The notes beneath the pieces are model-generated. The model saw nothing but the letters and a program-made list of their open reading frames with translations. It was not told the DNA's origin and made no database searches. Source: Oscillospiraceae bacterium (GTDB taxonomy: Bacteria > Bacillota > Clostridia > Oscillospirales > Oscillospiraceae). From it: a stretch of 64,000 nt of DNA. This document shows positions 25,278 through 34,130 of the stretch, one piece after another (the stretch's first letter is position 1; each line of letters opens with the position of its first letter). A program made the position numbers and the translations under genes. The stretch covers positions 23,231 to 87,230 of the forward strand of contig CACYYN010000018.1 in assembly GCA_902778665.1 (NCBI GenBank). The letters are read 5' to 3'.

Positions 25278-26969
25278 CTATCGTGCTCTCATCATAGCAG
25301 GAGAATAACCACGGTTTTCTATACAAGGAGTATTATCTTTCATTCGTTCATAAATCTTACTGAACTCATCCATTTTAACTTCTCGTATTCCTCTTTGTTC
25401 CAGATAATTCAAAATGTCATCTTGTGTATATGCAAGAGCAATTTGTTGGTGAATCTCTGAAACAAGTCTCATCGCTTCTTCTTTATTCTTTCCTTTTTCT
25501 ATCAGCCAAGTGAGCATACGGTTATGCCAGTATTCTTTTACCGGATATCCATACTCCAGCAATTCAGAGATTTCGTTTTGTCGCATAATGTAGTATGGCT
25601 TTCCGCTTTGTGCTTCGGCAAGCTGTTTTCGTATTTCCGGATGCTCTATATAGTAATCTGAGCATATCAGATTGTTGTCTATTTGAACATCAACGAAATC
25701 TTCTTGTATGAACTTGATCAGCCCCGGAACTTCCTCCGGCTTCATTTCAGGATTGTCTGTTCTTCTGCATAGACGACAAAATCTATTCATAGGAATTTCG
25801 CCGTAATAGACAGGAATGATTCTATTCATTATTTTCATGATCCACTGGATCTTCTGCCGCTTTTCCTGAAACATTTCTGTATTGACAATCGGATATACTT
25901 CCTTCAATTCTTCCGGAATCCATACAGCCAACATATTTTTCTGTTTGGCCAAATACCCCAGATAGCACAGCTTTTCTACTGCCTCTCTCCGTTCCTCTGG
26001 GAAAGTATACAGATCGTCCTCAGAACGGATCGCCTCTTCAAATGTCTGTAATTCTTCATCATTCAGCATATAGAAATCTCTGCGGATGATTACAGGCTCC
26101 AGCAAATAATGTGTCAGTTCCCGTGCAAGTGTTTTACTCGTCATGCCTTTATATCGCGGCACTTCAATTCTCCGAGCTATTTTATCCAGCGCACTTTTGG
26201 GATAGGCTCCCAGTATTTCTTCCATTGTCGCGTGTGTTGACTTTTTCCCGGGATTTACTGTTGAGGAGATCTTAATGTCTTTTTTCTGAAATCCTTTCGT
26301 CTGTCGTTCTGCAGTCGGATATTCTGTTTCTTCTTTCAGAGGCAATACAGTATTCAATTGTTTATCCTGTATGATTGTTCGAAGAAGATCAGCAGTCTTT
26401 TTTATTTCCTTCTCCGTGGATCTTTGAATTGCATTGTCACAAGCAAAAAATTTTTCAACGCAAGGGATGGTTATTACTTTTTCGGCGGCTTTTACAAGCA
26501 ATTCTTTCCTGGTTAGATAAACCGGATCACCTACTTCAAACCGGAAGCCATCCTGGATCCGGCTGACACAGCCCTCCACATCAAAACCTGCCGGGACCCT
26601 CATCTTTGAGATAACCGGACCTGAGAATGGATAATCCTGGATATCTTTTTCTATCTCAATTCTGTATTCTGTTTTCCCGTTTGTATAAGAAAATGATTTT
26701 ACACAATCAAAGTATTCTGGTAAAAACACACCGGAAGCATCGGCGGCATCATGATAATAATCGGCTTTCAATGGCCGCTTTTCATCCGGTTCATATACTC
26801 TTGCTATTCGGAGGAACATAAAGGAAAAAGCTTCCGTATCATTCTGTCCTGTCAGCGCATCCAGAATCAGACTCAGTGAAGAAAAAGAAATTCCTGCAGA
26901 GATATAACATCTCCACCAGACAGGTGGTCTGCTGTCTTTCCTCAAAACTTTCAATAAATACCCCTGCAT
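25278..26969 (-). CDS. pRiA4b ORF-3-like domain protein, third gene of the hip operon
   Basis: A 563-residue protein. The first ~150 residues, starting YLLKVLRKDSRPPVWWRCYI and containing a metal-type motif YYHDAADASG, resemble the plasmid pRiA4b ORF-3 (IS1096 TnpR-like) domain found on many mobile elements. The remaining ~400 residues are helical and charged, with no family I recognise. A central segment (EEILGAYPKSALDKIARRIEV) resembles a SAP-like or replication-associated helix pair. An AAGGAGG site precedes the start, and the gene lies 30 bases after hipA, so it is probably co-transcribed with hipBA. Function is unknown. Confidence 0.7.
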   Translation of the reverse strand: MQGYLLKVLRKDSRPPVWWRCYISAGISFSSLSLILDALTGQNDTEAFSFMFLRIARVYEPDEKRPLKADYYHDAADASGVFLPEYFDCVKSFSYTNGKTEYRIEIEKDIQDYPFSGPVISKMRVPAGFDVEGCVSRIQDGFRFEVGDPVYLTRKELLVKAAEKVITIPCVEKFFACDNAIQRSTEKEIKKTADLLRTIIQDKQLNTVLPLKEETEYPTAERQTKGFQKKDIKISSTVNPGKKSTHATMEEILGAYPKSALDKIARRIEVPRYKGMTSKTLARELTHYLLEPVIIRRDFYMLNDEELQTFEEAIRSEDDLYTFPEERREAVEKLCYLGYLAKQKNMLAVWIPEELKEVYPIVNTEMFQEKRQKIQWIMKIMNRIIPVYYGEIPMNRFCRLCRRTDNPEMKPEEVPGLIKFIQEDFVDVQIDNNLICSDYYIEHPEIRKQLAEAQSGKPYYIMRQNEISELLEYGYPVKEYWHNRMLTWLIEKGKNKEEAMRLVSEIHQQIALAYTQDDILNYLEQRGIREVKMDEFSKIYERMKDNTPCIENRGYSPAMMRAR

Positions 26970-26999
26970 ATTCTGAACCTCCTTCCGCAGAAACTATTG

Positions 27000-28277
27000 T
27001 TACAAATATTTCTTTATACCCCCGTATTGAAGTATTCTGCCTTCAATTTCCGGTGCTTTCGTGTATCCCTTTACAGTTAATTCATACGCTGATTGCCGAA
27101 GCGCTTCTTTAAACCTTCGGACCATTTCTTCAAAATGGGTCATCGCTATTTTCTCTCCAATTCCGACTCTTCTCGCCGCGACTCTGAATGCCTCTCCTGA
27201 GATGTCATCAACAGATAATGCATCTCCTATCGAAAAAGCCATATCTCGTGTGCATTGTTCATACACTACTGTACTGACTATATCGTAAGCCGGTGCCAGT
27301 CGCATTGTTCTCAGATTGCTGTCATGCAGGATAGAAAAATTCTTGATATGTGCATCTGTATTACCGATCAGATAATGAAATATGATAAGATCCCACAATT
27401 TCAGTTGGTCTTTAATCGGATCAGCTGAATGCTTTCGGAGAATCTCAAACATCATCTCCATATACCCTTTCTGCCCTTTCTCATACTTCTCTGCTGATGG
27501 GATGCCCATGGCCTGTGCAAAATCCTCCTGATGAAGGCGATCCGGACGAGGTAAGCCGCTGATCATGTCCGGTCTCCGACTGAAAACCCGATCATATCGT
27601 TGCGTAGCAAACAGCACTTCATTCTCATTGCCTTCTCCGGTGTTGATGATAAAACTCCTCGGTATCGAGATGCCGCAACGCGCAGCTGTAAGCATCGATA
27701 ACTGTTCATTCGTTACTATTGCTCCCAAGCGGATATGACTTTGCTTGACTATATGAGTACTCGGCGCCGTACCTCGTGGGAGATACCATCTGTTCCCCGG
27801 CATATCATAGTAGAGCCCTACTTTTCCGGATGCTCCGGTTAAAGACAGATGGGCCTTGATTACAAACTCTGAAGATTTTTCGACACCCTCTGCTGCGAGT
27901 TCTTTCACTTGCTTCTCTGATATTCTCTCGTAAGAAGCCTCTGTCTCCTCTGCTTCTTCTGTAATACTGACAGCTCCAAGGCATTCCCTGCCTAATCCAT
28001 GGAGGATAGTGAGATAATCACTCTCGTCCACATGCATATATCCGGCTACAGAGCGTCGCGTAAATCCCTCCGGAAGAAGACCTTCAAAATAGTTTTTCGT
28101 CTGTACAGCCGAAAAAGGGGCACTCTGTAATGGCAGGCTTAATGAAATCGGAACCTTGCAGGATTTTATATATTCTTCATCATAGCAAAATCTTGCCGTC
28201 TGAGAATTCTCTCCCGCAATTGTCCCGACAGAAACCATCAAGCCCTCGCGTTCAATTTTTACCTTGTAAGAAACCAT
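27000..28277 (-). CDS. hipA: HipA-family kinase toxin
   Basis: A 425-residue Ser/Thr kinase-like toxin of type II toxin-antitoxin systems. E. coli HipA stops translation by phosphorylating glutamyl-tRNA synthetase. The N-terminal HipA-1 domain carries NYFEGLLPEG, and the core has SLTGASGKVGLYYD (glycine-rich loop). The catalytic loop NTDAHIKNFSI and the metal-binding LAPAYDIVST are intact, so an active kinase is expected. Six bases separate it from the upstream antitoxin gene. It is A+T-rich relative to core genes, consistent with acquisition. Confidence 0.92.
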   Translation of the reverse strand: MVSYKVKIEREGLMVSVGTIAGENSQTARFCYDEEYIKSCKVPISLSLPLQSAPFSAVQTKNYFEGLLPEGFTRRSVAGYMHVDESDYLTILHGLGRECLGAVSITEEAEETEASYERISEKQVKELAAEGVEKSSEFVIKAHLSLTGASGKVGLYYDMPGNRWYLPRGTAPSTHIVKQSHIRLGAIVTNEQLSMLTAARCGISIPRSFIINTGEGNENEVLFATQRYDRVFSRRPDMISGLPRPDRLHQEDFAQAMGIPSAEKYEKGQKGYMEMMFEILRKHSADPIKDQLKLWDLIIFHYLIGNTDAHIKNFSILHDSNLRTMRLAPAYDIVSTVVYEQCTRDMAFSIGDALSVDDISGEAFRVAARRVGIGEKIAMTHFEEMVRRFKEALRQSAYELTVKGYTKAPEIEGRILQYGGIKKYL

Positions 28278-28283
28278 ATCTGA

Positions 28284-28496
28284 TCAGCCTCTCGGTGACA
28301 GGCTGCAGTCCAGGCCAAGAAGGTTTGCAAGGTAGACTGCCTTGCCAAGTTCTGCAGTGCTTTTTCCGTTTTCCAGATCTGAAATAAAACTGACACTGAA
28401 TCCGCTGAACTCTGAAAGGAAGGCCTGAGTATAACCCAGTTCTTTTCTTCTTTTTCGGATTTCCTGTCCGAAGGATTTTGCGTCGGTTATCGTCAT
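28284..28496 (-). CDS. hipB: HipB-like antitoxin (XRE helix-turn-helix)
   Basis: A 70-residue protein consisting of one XRE helix-turn-helix (GQEIRKRRKELGYTQAFLSE...FISDLENGK). It is the antitoxin and operon repressor partner of the HipA downstream. A GAGGAGGG ribosome binding site precedes the start. Its promoter region contains three evenly spaced GCCGTACGGC-type palindromes, the expected autoregulatory sites. Confidence 0.9.
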   Translation of the reverse strand: MTITDAKSFGQEIRKRRKELGYTQAFLSEFSGFSVSFISDLENGKSTAELGKAVYLANLLGLDCSLSPRG

Positions 28497-28511
28497 ATGT
28501 CCCTCCTCAAT

Positions 28512-28607
28512 GCCGTACGGCGAAGTATCTCATATTATGATCGTTTATGAGCCGTACGGCTTATTTTTGTTAGAGTCATTATATTATAAGCCGAACGGCC
28601 CAGTCAA
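28512..28607 (-). promoter_or_regulatory. hipBA promoter with three phased operators
   Basis: Minus-strand promoter TTGACT, 18-base spacer, TATAAT (plus-strand 28602-28607 and 28578-28583). Palindromes GCCGTACGGC (28512-28521), GCCGTACGGC (28551-28560) and GCCGAACGGC (28590-28599) start exactly 39 bases apart. The last lies between the -35 and -10 boxes and the first lies just before the hipB ribosome binding site. The rest of this 333-base gap, up to the gene at 28830, shows no other clear element. Confidence 0.8.
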
Positions 28608-28829
28608 GCAGTTTTTGACGTCTTTTCTCCATCCAGTGCTTGAACTATTACCTGAATTGCATTACAATTTCTCACAACGAAGACAGATGCCCCGCAAAGC
28701 AGACCTGAAATCCCTGTTTTCGGCCTTCGCAACCGTCAGTTGCGGAATTTCCAAGCCCGGTTGGTGGCATGCAACGGACATTTCAGCTATATTCTCTCTC
28801 GAAAAAACAACTTGCAAAGGAGCAGAGAA

Positions 28830-29819
28830 ATGATTTTAGCAGATAAAATTACTGACCTCAGAAAAAAGAACGGCTGGTCACAGGAAGACCTCGCCGAAAA
28901 GATGGGCGTTAGCAGACAATCTATTTCAAAATGGGAGAGTGCGCAGTCCGTCCCTGACATGGGGAGAATTGTTCGGCTTTCCGAAGTGTTCAGCGTCAGC
29001 ACCGACTATTTGCTGAAGGATGAACTGGAAGCGGAGCGGAATGAAGTGATTCCTGTCGAGGATTCCGACACGCCTTTTCTCACGATATCCATGGAGGAGG
29101 CCTCCGAATTTCTGCAGATCAAGGAGAAGAACGCAGCACGCGTTGCGCTCGGCGTGATGCTCTGTGTCCTCTCCCCCGTTTTGCTGATCTTCCTGAGCGG
29201 AGCACAGGAATTCGGAAAGCTGGCGCTCACCGAGAATCAGGCAGCAGGGATCGGCATGGTTGTTCTCCTCCTTCTGGTAGGATGTGCCGTAGCACTCTTC
29301 GTCACCTGTGATATCCGCCTGAAGCCCTACGAAGCTTTGGAGAAGAGCCCGATTGAAACGCTGTACGGTGTCACAGGCATGGTTCGCGAGCGGAAAAGCC
29401 GGTATCAGCCGACCTATACGCGCCATCTGACCATCGGCATACTTCTCTGTGTTGCCGCTGTAATGCCCTTATTCATCTCTCTCTTTTTCTCGGAAGAAGA
29501 CAACCTGCACCAGATTATTGCCATGTGCCTTCTGCTGGTGCTTGCGTCCGCCGGATCACTTCTGATCGTCCATACATCCATTATCTGGGGCAGCTTTCAG
29601 CAGCTTCTGGAAGAAGGCGATTATTCCCGCAGCGCAAAAGAAGACTCCAGAAAATACGGTTGGATCAGCGGAAGCTACTGGATGCTGGTGACAGCAGGAT
29701 ACCTCGCATGGAGCTTTACTTCCGGAAAATGGTCTGACTCGTGGATCGTCTGGCCGATAGCTGCCGTAGCCTACGGCGCGGTATACGAGATTGCCAAAGC
29801 CCTCCGCCAGAGGGGATGA
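28830..29819 (+). CDS. XRE-family transcriptional regulator with C-terminal membrane domain
   Basis: A 329-residue regulator. The N-terminal helix-turn-helix ([32 protein letters not shown]) belongs to the common Clostridia XRE class that ends in membrane helices. About six hydrophobic segments follow, around residues 105-130, 143-163, 203-225, 237-262, 281-298 and 303-320. It probably responds to membrane or cell-wall stress. The Met at 28830 has an AAAGGAG site ten bases upstream and begins the HTH directly. It is a single gene divergent from hipB, and repeat copy 2 begins 38 bases after its stop. Confidence 0.85.
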   Translation: MILADKITDLRKKNGWSQEDLAEKMGVSRQSISKWESAQSVPDMGRIVRLSEVFSVSTDYLLKDELEAERNEVIPVEDSDTPFLTISMEEASEFLQIKEKNAARVALGVMLCVLSPVLLIFLSGAQEFGKLALTENQAAGIGMVVLLLLVGCAVALFVTCDIRLKPYEALEKSPIETLYGVTGMVRERKSRYQPTYTRHLTIGILLCVAAVMPLFISLFFSEEDNLHQIIAMCLLLVLASAGSLLIVHTSIIWGSFQQLLEEGDYSRSAKEDSRKYGWISGSYWMLVTAGYLAWSFTSGKWSDSWIVWPIAAVAYGAVYEIAKALRQRG

Positions 29820-29857
29820 AAACCTGCAGAAACCAGCGATATATCAGAACTTCTTAA

Positions 29858-29940
29858 CAGGACAAAAGGACAAAACTCCGTACTGCAAGTGAAAACTTGT
29901 TTCGTACGCTGAGTTTTGTCCTTTTTGTCACGCTGTCCTG
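29858..29940 (+). repeat. Dispersed palindromic repeat, copy 2 (83 bp)
   Basis: Same nested palindrome and same orientation as copy 1 at 21396, with about five substitutions. It follows the XRE regulator gene and may double as its terminator. Confidence 0.9.
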
Positions 29941-30034
29941 CTGCATAAGTTCTCTGCCATTCTGCTCGCCTGCATACCTACATGAGAGCATAAATGTGAA
30001 TTTTCTGTGAACAGTTTGAATTTCCGCCGATTGT

Positions 30035-30048
30035 TCCCATTTATGGGA
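30035..30048. promoter_or_regulatory. Perfect palindrome upstream of the DUF3987 gene
   Basis: TCCCAT-TT-ATGGGA lies about 60 bases before the start codon and is a possible operator. No confident promoter boxes were found with it. Confidence 0.35.
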
Positions 30049-30109
30049 CATATCATGTGAGAAAATAGAACCATCAAAGGGATTTTTAAACCCGCAAGGA
30101 GGTTTTATG

Positions 30110-32440
30110 ATGAATTCTCAGTTTTCTATCACACTGTATGTTTCTACGGAAATCTGGAATCCGCAGAATTGCTGGTATCCTTACAAGGTGACGGCAACAA
30201 CAGAAGACGTTCTGCGAGATGTTGTTCGCTTCGACCACGTATTTGTCAAATTCAAAAGAAATCGCAGAAATAACAAGAACTTTGAATATGCGGATTATCT
30301 GGTTCTGGACTGTGACAATGACCATTCCGATTTCCGGGAAGACTGGATCTGGCCGGGGGATCTTTCCGATCTGATGCCGGGCGTCAGCTATGTCACATAT
30401 TCCAGCAGAAATGACAATGAGCCGAAAGGAGATAAGTCTCCACGGCCGCGTTTTCACGCGATCTTCCCGATTGACCGTGTCACTGATGCGGAGGAATATG
30501 CTTCACTCAAACGAAAGACCGCTGAGCTCTTCCCTTTCTTCGATCATAACGCACTGGATGCCGGCAGATTTTTCTTTGGCACTGATGCCTCACAGATCGA
30601 ATATGAGACCGGAGATATGAATCTAACCCGCTTTCTGGCTCTGCAGGATCAGATTTCGGATGATCCGAACCCTGCACCGGAGCAAACTGAACCGTCGGCT
30701 GAAAAAGGAAATCTGATTCCCGAGGGCGAACGGAATACAACGCTCTCCGTGAAGGCGGCGAAACTCCTCAAACGCTGGGGCGACACCGATGAAGCCCGCC
30801 GAAGATTTGAAGAGACAGCTTCCTGTTGCGTACCTGCTCTACCGGAAAAAGAACTCAACCAGATCTGGAAGAGCGCACTGAAGTTTTACCGGAAGATCAG
30901 TTCCGTGCCCGGGTATGTGCCGCCTGCCGAATACGGTCACCAAAGTGAACTTCCTGCAGCTCCTGCAGCACAGCAATGGGAAGAGCCCATTCCTCTTGTG
31001 GATGAAAAGCTTCCGGTTTTCCCTGTAGATTCCCTCCCGAAAATCATGAAAGACTATGTGCTTGCCCTGTCGGAATCCCTGCAGACCGCCGTCGACATGC
31101 CTGCCGCCTGCGCTCTGGGTGTGCTCTCCGTCTGCCTGCAGAAGAAGTACAACGTCCGCATCCGCAGCGACTGGGCGGAGCCGATCAATCTCTACTCCCT
31201 CGTCATAGCGGAACCCTCTGAGAAGAAATCTCCCTGTCTCAGGCACATGATCCAGCCGATTACCCGGTATGAAGCGGAATGGAATAAAACGCACAAGGAA
31301 GACATTGAAATAAGCCAACGAAAGAGCCGCGCTCTTCGTAAAAGAGCAGATGACGCCGAAAGAGCTTATTCAAATGGAAAAATCTCAGAAGAGCAGATGA
31401 GGACAGCTGCAAGGGAAGCAGATAACTATCCCGCTCTGGATTATCTCCGGATCTTCGTGGACGACGTCACTCCCGAGGCACTGACGTCACACCTGGCGGC
31501 AAATCGGGGCACCTGTTCCATCATGTCAGCAGAAGGCGGAATCTTTGAAACCTTTGCAGGCCGATACAGCGGCTCGGCAAACATCGACACCGCCCTCAAG
31601 GCTTATCCCGGCGATCCCATCCGGGTGGATCGGGAGGGCAGGCCGAGTGAAACGATCTCGGACCCTGCCATGACAATTCTCATGATGATCCAGCCGGATG
31701 TTCTGTCTTCTGTGATGGGTAACAGCGCCTTCCGTGGCCGTGGCCTGACGGCAAGATTTCTCTATTCCCTGCCGGAATCCCGGGTCGGAAGCCGGAATGT
31801 CAATCCGGCCTCTGTCCCTCCTGAGGTCCGCAGAGCATATGAAGAATTTGTTCTCGGACTGCTGCAGGAGGAACTGCCGGACACGCCGGAGGAGATCACC
31901 CTCTCCGAAGAAGCAGAGCAGGCACGCATTACTTTTGCTGAAGACCTGGAGCGTCGGCTTCTCGGTGACCTGACTGATATCCGTGACTGGGCCGGGAAGC
32001 TGGAGGGAAACACCATGCGCATCGCCGGCCTGATCTGTCGCGCTGAGGCAGGACCGGACGGGCGTATACAACCGGGGAATCCGGAGGAAGACCCTCACTA
32101 TGAGATTACCGGCAGGCAGATGTTCAATGCAATTCGCATTGCGAATTATTACGTTGAGCACACAAAAGCCGCCTACCGGAAAATGGGCATTGAAATGCTG
32201 ACAAGCCGTTGCCAGCGTGCTTTGGCCGTTATTAAAAAACAGCATCTCGAAACGCTGAAGCTTCGCGAACTCATGCGAAACTGCCGCTTTCTTACCACGG
32301 CAGATGAGGCGCAGAAGGTTCTTGACCATCTGGAAGAGTATGCCTACATCGCCATCCGTGATCCGGAAACCCGCCGTAAACCCGGCAGGCCTGGTAACCC
32401 GATTTATGACGTCAATCCCCTTGTTTTTCAGGAGAACTGA
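30110..32440 (+). CDS. PrimPol/DUF3987-type replication protein
   Basis: A 776-residue protein of the kind found on plasmids, phages and integrative elements. The N-terminal region (about 1-190) resembles an archaeo-eukaryotic primase fold, with the acidic strand YLVLDCDND and the basic-His segment PRPRFHAIFP. A primase C-terminal helical domain (about 200-265: IPEGERNTTLS ... ELNQIWKSALKFY) follows. The rest, from about 300, is the DUF3987/YfjI-type helicase-like domain with FVDDVTPEAL, SAEGGIFETFAGRYSG and RGLTARFLYSLPESRVG. The second ATG is preferred because it is seven bases from the AGGAGG site. It stands without integrase, Rep or capsid genes, so it may be the remnant of a mobile element. 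Confidence 0.8.
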   Translation: MNSQFSITLYVSTEIWNPQNCWYPYKVTATTEDVLRDVVRFDHVFVKFKRNRRNNKNFEYADYLVLDCDNDHSDFREDWIWPGDLSDLMPGVSYVTYSSRNDNEPKGDKSPRPRFHAIFPIDRVTDAEEYASLKRKTAELFPFFDHNALDAGRFFFGTDASQIEYETGDMNLTRFLALQDQISDDPNPAPEQTEPSAEKGNLIPEGERNTTLSVKAAKLLKRWGDTDEARRRFEETASCCVPALPEKELNQIWKSALKFYRKISSVPGYVPPAEYGHQSELPAAPAAQQWEEPIPLVDEKLPVFPVDSLPKIMKDYVLALSESLQTAVDMPAACALGVLSVCLQKKYNVRIRSDWAEPINLYSLVIAEPSEKKSPCLRHMIQPITRYEAEWNKTHKEDIEISQRKSRALRKRADDAERAYSNGKISEEQMRTAAREADNYPALDYLRIFVDDVTPEALTSHLAANRGTCSIMSAEGGIFETFAGRYSGSANIDTALKAYPGDPIRVDREGRPSETISDPAMTILMMIQPDVLSSVMGNSAFRGRGLTARFLYSLPESRVGSRNVNPASVPPEVRRAYEEFVLGLLQEELPDTPEEITLSEEAEQARITFAEDLERRLLGDLTDIRDWAGKLEGNTMRIAGLICRAEAGPDGRIQPGNPEEDPHYEITGRQMFNAIRIANYYVEHTKAAYRKMGIEMLTSRCQRALAVIKKQHLETLKLRELMRNCRFLTTADEAQKVLDHLEEYAYIAIRDPETRRKPGRPGNPIYDVNPLVFQEN

Positions 32441-32452
32441 TTTCGAAAGATC

Positions 32453-32486
32453 TTGCGTAAAATTTTACTTCATGTTATACTAACAT
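32453..32486 (+). promoter_or_regulatory. Promoter and operator of the Phd/RelE toxin-antitoxin operon
   Basis: TTGCGT, a 17-base spacer, then TATACT. The perfect palindrome ATGTTA-TAC-TAACAT (32472-32486) covers the -10 box, a typical autoregulatory operator for an antitoxin. Confidence 0.7.
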
Positions 32487-32505
32487 ACAGAGAGGATGTG
32501 ATGAT

Positions 32506-32769
32506 ATGGCAAATATTTGCCCGGTTTCGGACCTGCGAAACTATAACACTGTTCTTGAAAACATCTCCGCCGGATCCCCTGTTTATCTCACCGTTAACGG
32601 GAGGGGCAGATACACCATCCGGGATATTTCAGATGATGAGGAATTTGAAAAAACCAAAGCCATGCTTCATCTGATGTGTGAGCTGAATGAAGGAAGGCGT
32701 TCCGGTGAAGAAGAAGGCTATCTCTCTTCTGAAGACGTGAGAGCAACCTTTCGGAGTAAGGCAGAATGA
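32506..32769 (+). CDS. Phd/YefM-family antitoxin
   Basis: An 87-residue antitoxin. The N-terminal half (CPVSDLRNYNTVLENI ... PVYLTVNGRGRYTIRDI) is the Phd/YefM DNA-binding fold. The acidic C-terminal tail would wrap the toxin. The start has an AGAGGATG site, and the stop overlaps the toxin start by four bases, ensuring coupled translation. Confidence 0.88.
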   Translation: MANICPVSDLRNYNTVLENISAGSPVYLTVNGRGRYTIRDISDDEEFEKTKAMLHLMCELNEGRRSGEEEGYLSSEDVRATFRSKAE

Positions 32770-33077
32770 CATATGAAGTCCGTTATTCCCCGTCTGCTCT
32801 GCGAGACCTGGAAAGAATCCGTGCAGACGTGCTTCATGTCTCCGGAAACAGCAATACCGCCTTCCGTTATATTTCCGAGTTGTTAGATAAAGTAGAGTCG
32901 AAAAAGTGTTATCCAAAATCCGGGACACCGTTATATTATGAGGACGGTTTCACCGGCTACTATTATGTCGCATATAAGGCCTATCTCGCATTCTACCGGA
33001 TCAAAGATGAAACAATACTCGTAGACAGAATTCTCCCCGGAAAGAGTGATTATATGCGCCGCCTCCACCTTGGGTGA
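32766..33077 (+). CDS. RelE/ParE-family toxin
   Basis: A 103-residue toxin of the RelE/ParE superfamily. It has YSPSALRDLERI, the central KSGTPLYYEDG turn and the C-terminal strand RILPGKSDYMRRL. RelE members cut mRNA on the ribosome, whereas ParE members poison gyrase. The basic C-terminus and the Phd/YefM partner favour the RelE side, without proof. The genes are translationally coupled. Repeat copy 3 begins twelve bases after the stop. Confidence 0.87.
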   Translation: MTYEVRYSPSALRDLERIRADVLHVSGNSNTAFRYISELLDKVESKKCYPKSGTPLYYEDGFTGYYYVAYKAYLAFYRIKDETILVDRILPGKSDYMRRLHLG

Positions 33078-33088
33078 CAATTTCACAG

Positions 33089-33164
33089 CAGGACAAAAGG
33101 ACAAAACTCCGTACCGCAAATGTACGCCAGAGTTTTGTCCTTTTTGTCACACTGTCTACTGCTG
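33089..33164 (+). repeat. Dispersed palindromic repeat, copy 3 (about 76 bp)
   Basis: The left arm is identical to copies 1 and 2 (CAGGACAAAAGGACAAAACTC in two joined units), and the right arm GAGTTTTGTCC plus TTTTTGTC is conserved. The apical stem is shortened to a GTAC...GTAC loop and the outer right arm is degenerate. It lies between the convergent toxin gene and ABC permease gene. Confidence 0.85.
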
Positions 33165-33268
33165 TTAATCCGTAATATGAATAAGCAGAATTCTCCCATG
33201 ACAAAATGTCAGTATTCCTGTATGTGCAGGATCATAAGTTTCAGGGTGAATTTTTCCATACCGATTAT

Positions 33269-34129
33269 TCATTCTTTTACTGATCCGCTTGTCAGTCCTG
33301 CCGTGATGCGATCCGAGAAGAAGAAGTAAATAACAATAATAGGTAGAAGTGCAATCGTAACCCCGGCAAAGACTTTGTTCCAGTTTGCAAGGAAATCTGC
33401 TGTATATGTATAGATTCCCAATGTCAACGTTTTCAATGTGGATTTTGTCAGGAAAACAAGTGGCATATAAAAATCATTCCAAATCATAACGAAGTTCAAT
33501 AGCGCTACTGTAAATATAACAGGTCTCGTCACCGGGAGAACTATACGCATAAAAATATCCAATTCACTCGCTCCATCAATCCTTGCAGCTTCTAATAGAG
33601 CCTTTGGAAATGAATGAAAAAATTTTGAGAATACTGTAAAAGAAAATGAAAGATTTGCCGCATAAATCAGGGATAGGCCAAGAAGGGAATTATTCAGGTG
33701 TAATCGAGTCATTATAACAAAAAGTGGAAGGATTCCTAACTGGATAGGGAACATTAGTCCTACGAGGAAATAGGTTTGCAAAAAACTCTTTCCTCTGAAC
33801 TCGAACATAGCTATCCCGTAAGCCAGAGATGACGATACAATGATTAATAAAACCAGGCTCAAGCCAACCAACACCAGACTATTGACAAGATTTCGAATAA
33901 AATTATCTTCTATCAACACAACTCTGAAGTTTTCAAATACAAATTTATGCGGCCACCCCATAGTATTATTGATCAAATCTGACCTCGTTTTAAATGCATT
34001 CAAGAAAGATAATCCTATCAGATAAATTGCTATAAAGGAATAGAGGATTAATACTCCGGATATTATTCCTTTTGTAATACTGCTGGCTCGAGAATCGTTC
34101 AGCTCATGAATGTTCCGTTTTCTTTTCAT
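33269..34129 (-). CDS. Carbohydrate ABC transporter permease (CUT1, MalG type)
   Basis: A 286-residue inner-membrane permease with six hydrophobic helices. The cytoplasmic EAA loop reads EAARIDGASELDIFMRIVLPVTRP. It is the last gene of the leftward binding-protein/permease operon, one base after the MalF-type partner. No ATPase gene is present, as is common for CUT1 systems that share an MsmK-type ATPase encoded elsewhere. The substrate is inferred from the neighbouring rhamnosidase to be a rhamnose-containing oligosaccharide. Confidence 0.9.
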   Translation of the reverse strand: MKRKRNIHELNDSRASSITKGIISGVLILYSFIAIYLIGLSFLNAFKTRSDLINNTMGWPHKFVFENFRVVLIEDNFIRNLVNSLVLVGLSLVLLIIVSSSLAYGIAMFEFRGKSFLQTYFLVGLMFPIQLGILPLFVIMTRLHLNNSLLGLSLIYAANLSFSFTVFSKFFHSFPKALLEAARIDGASELDIFMRIVLPVTRPVIFTVALLNFVMIWNDFYMPLVFLTKSTLKTLTLGIYTYTADFLANWNKVFAGVTIALLPIIVIYFFFSDRITAGLTSGSVKE

Positions 34130-34130
34130 A

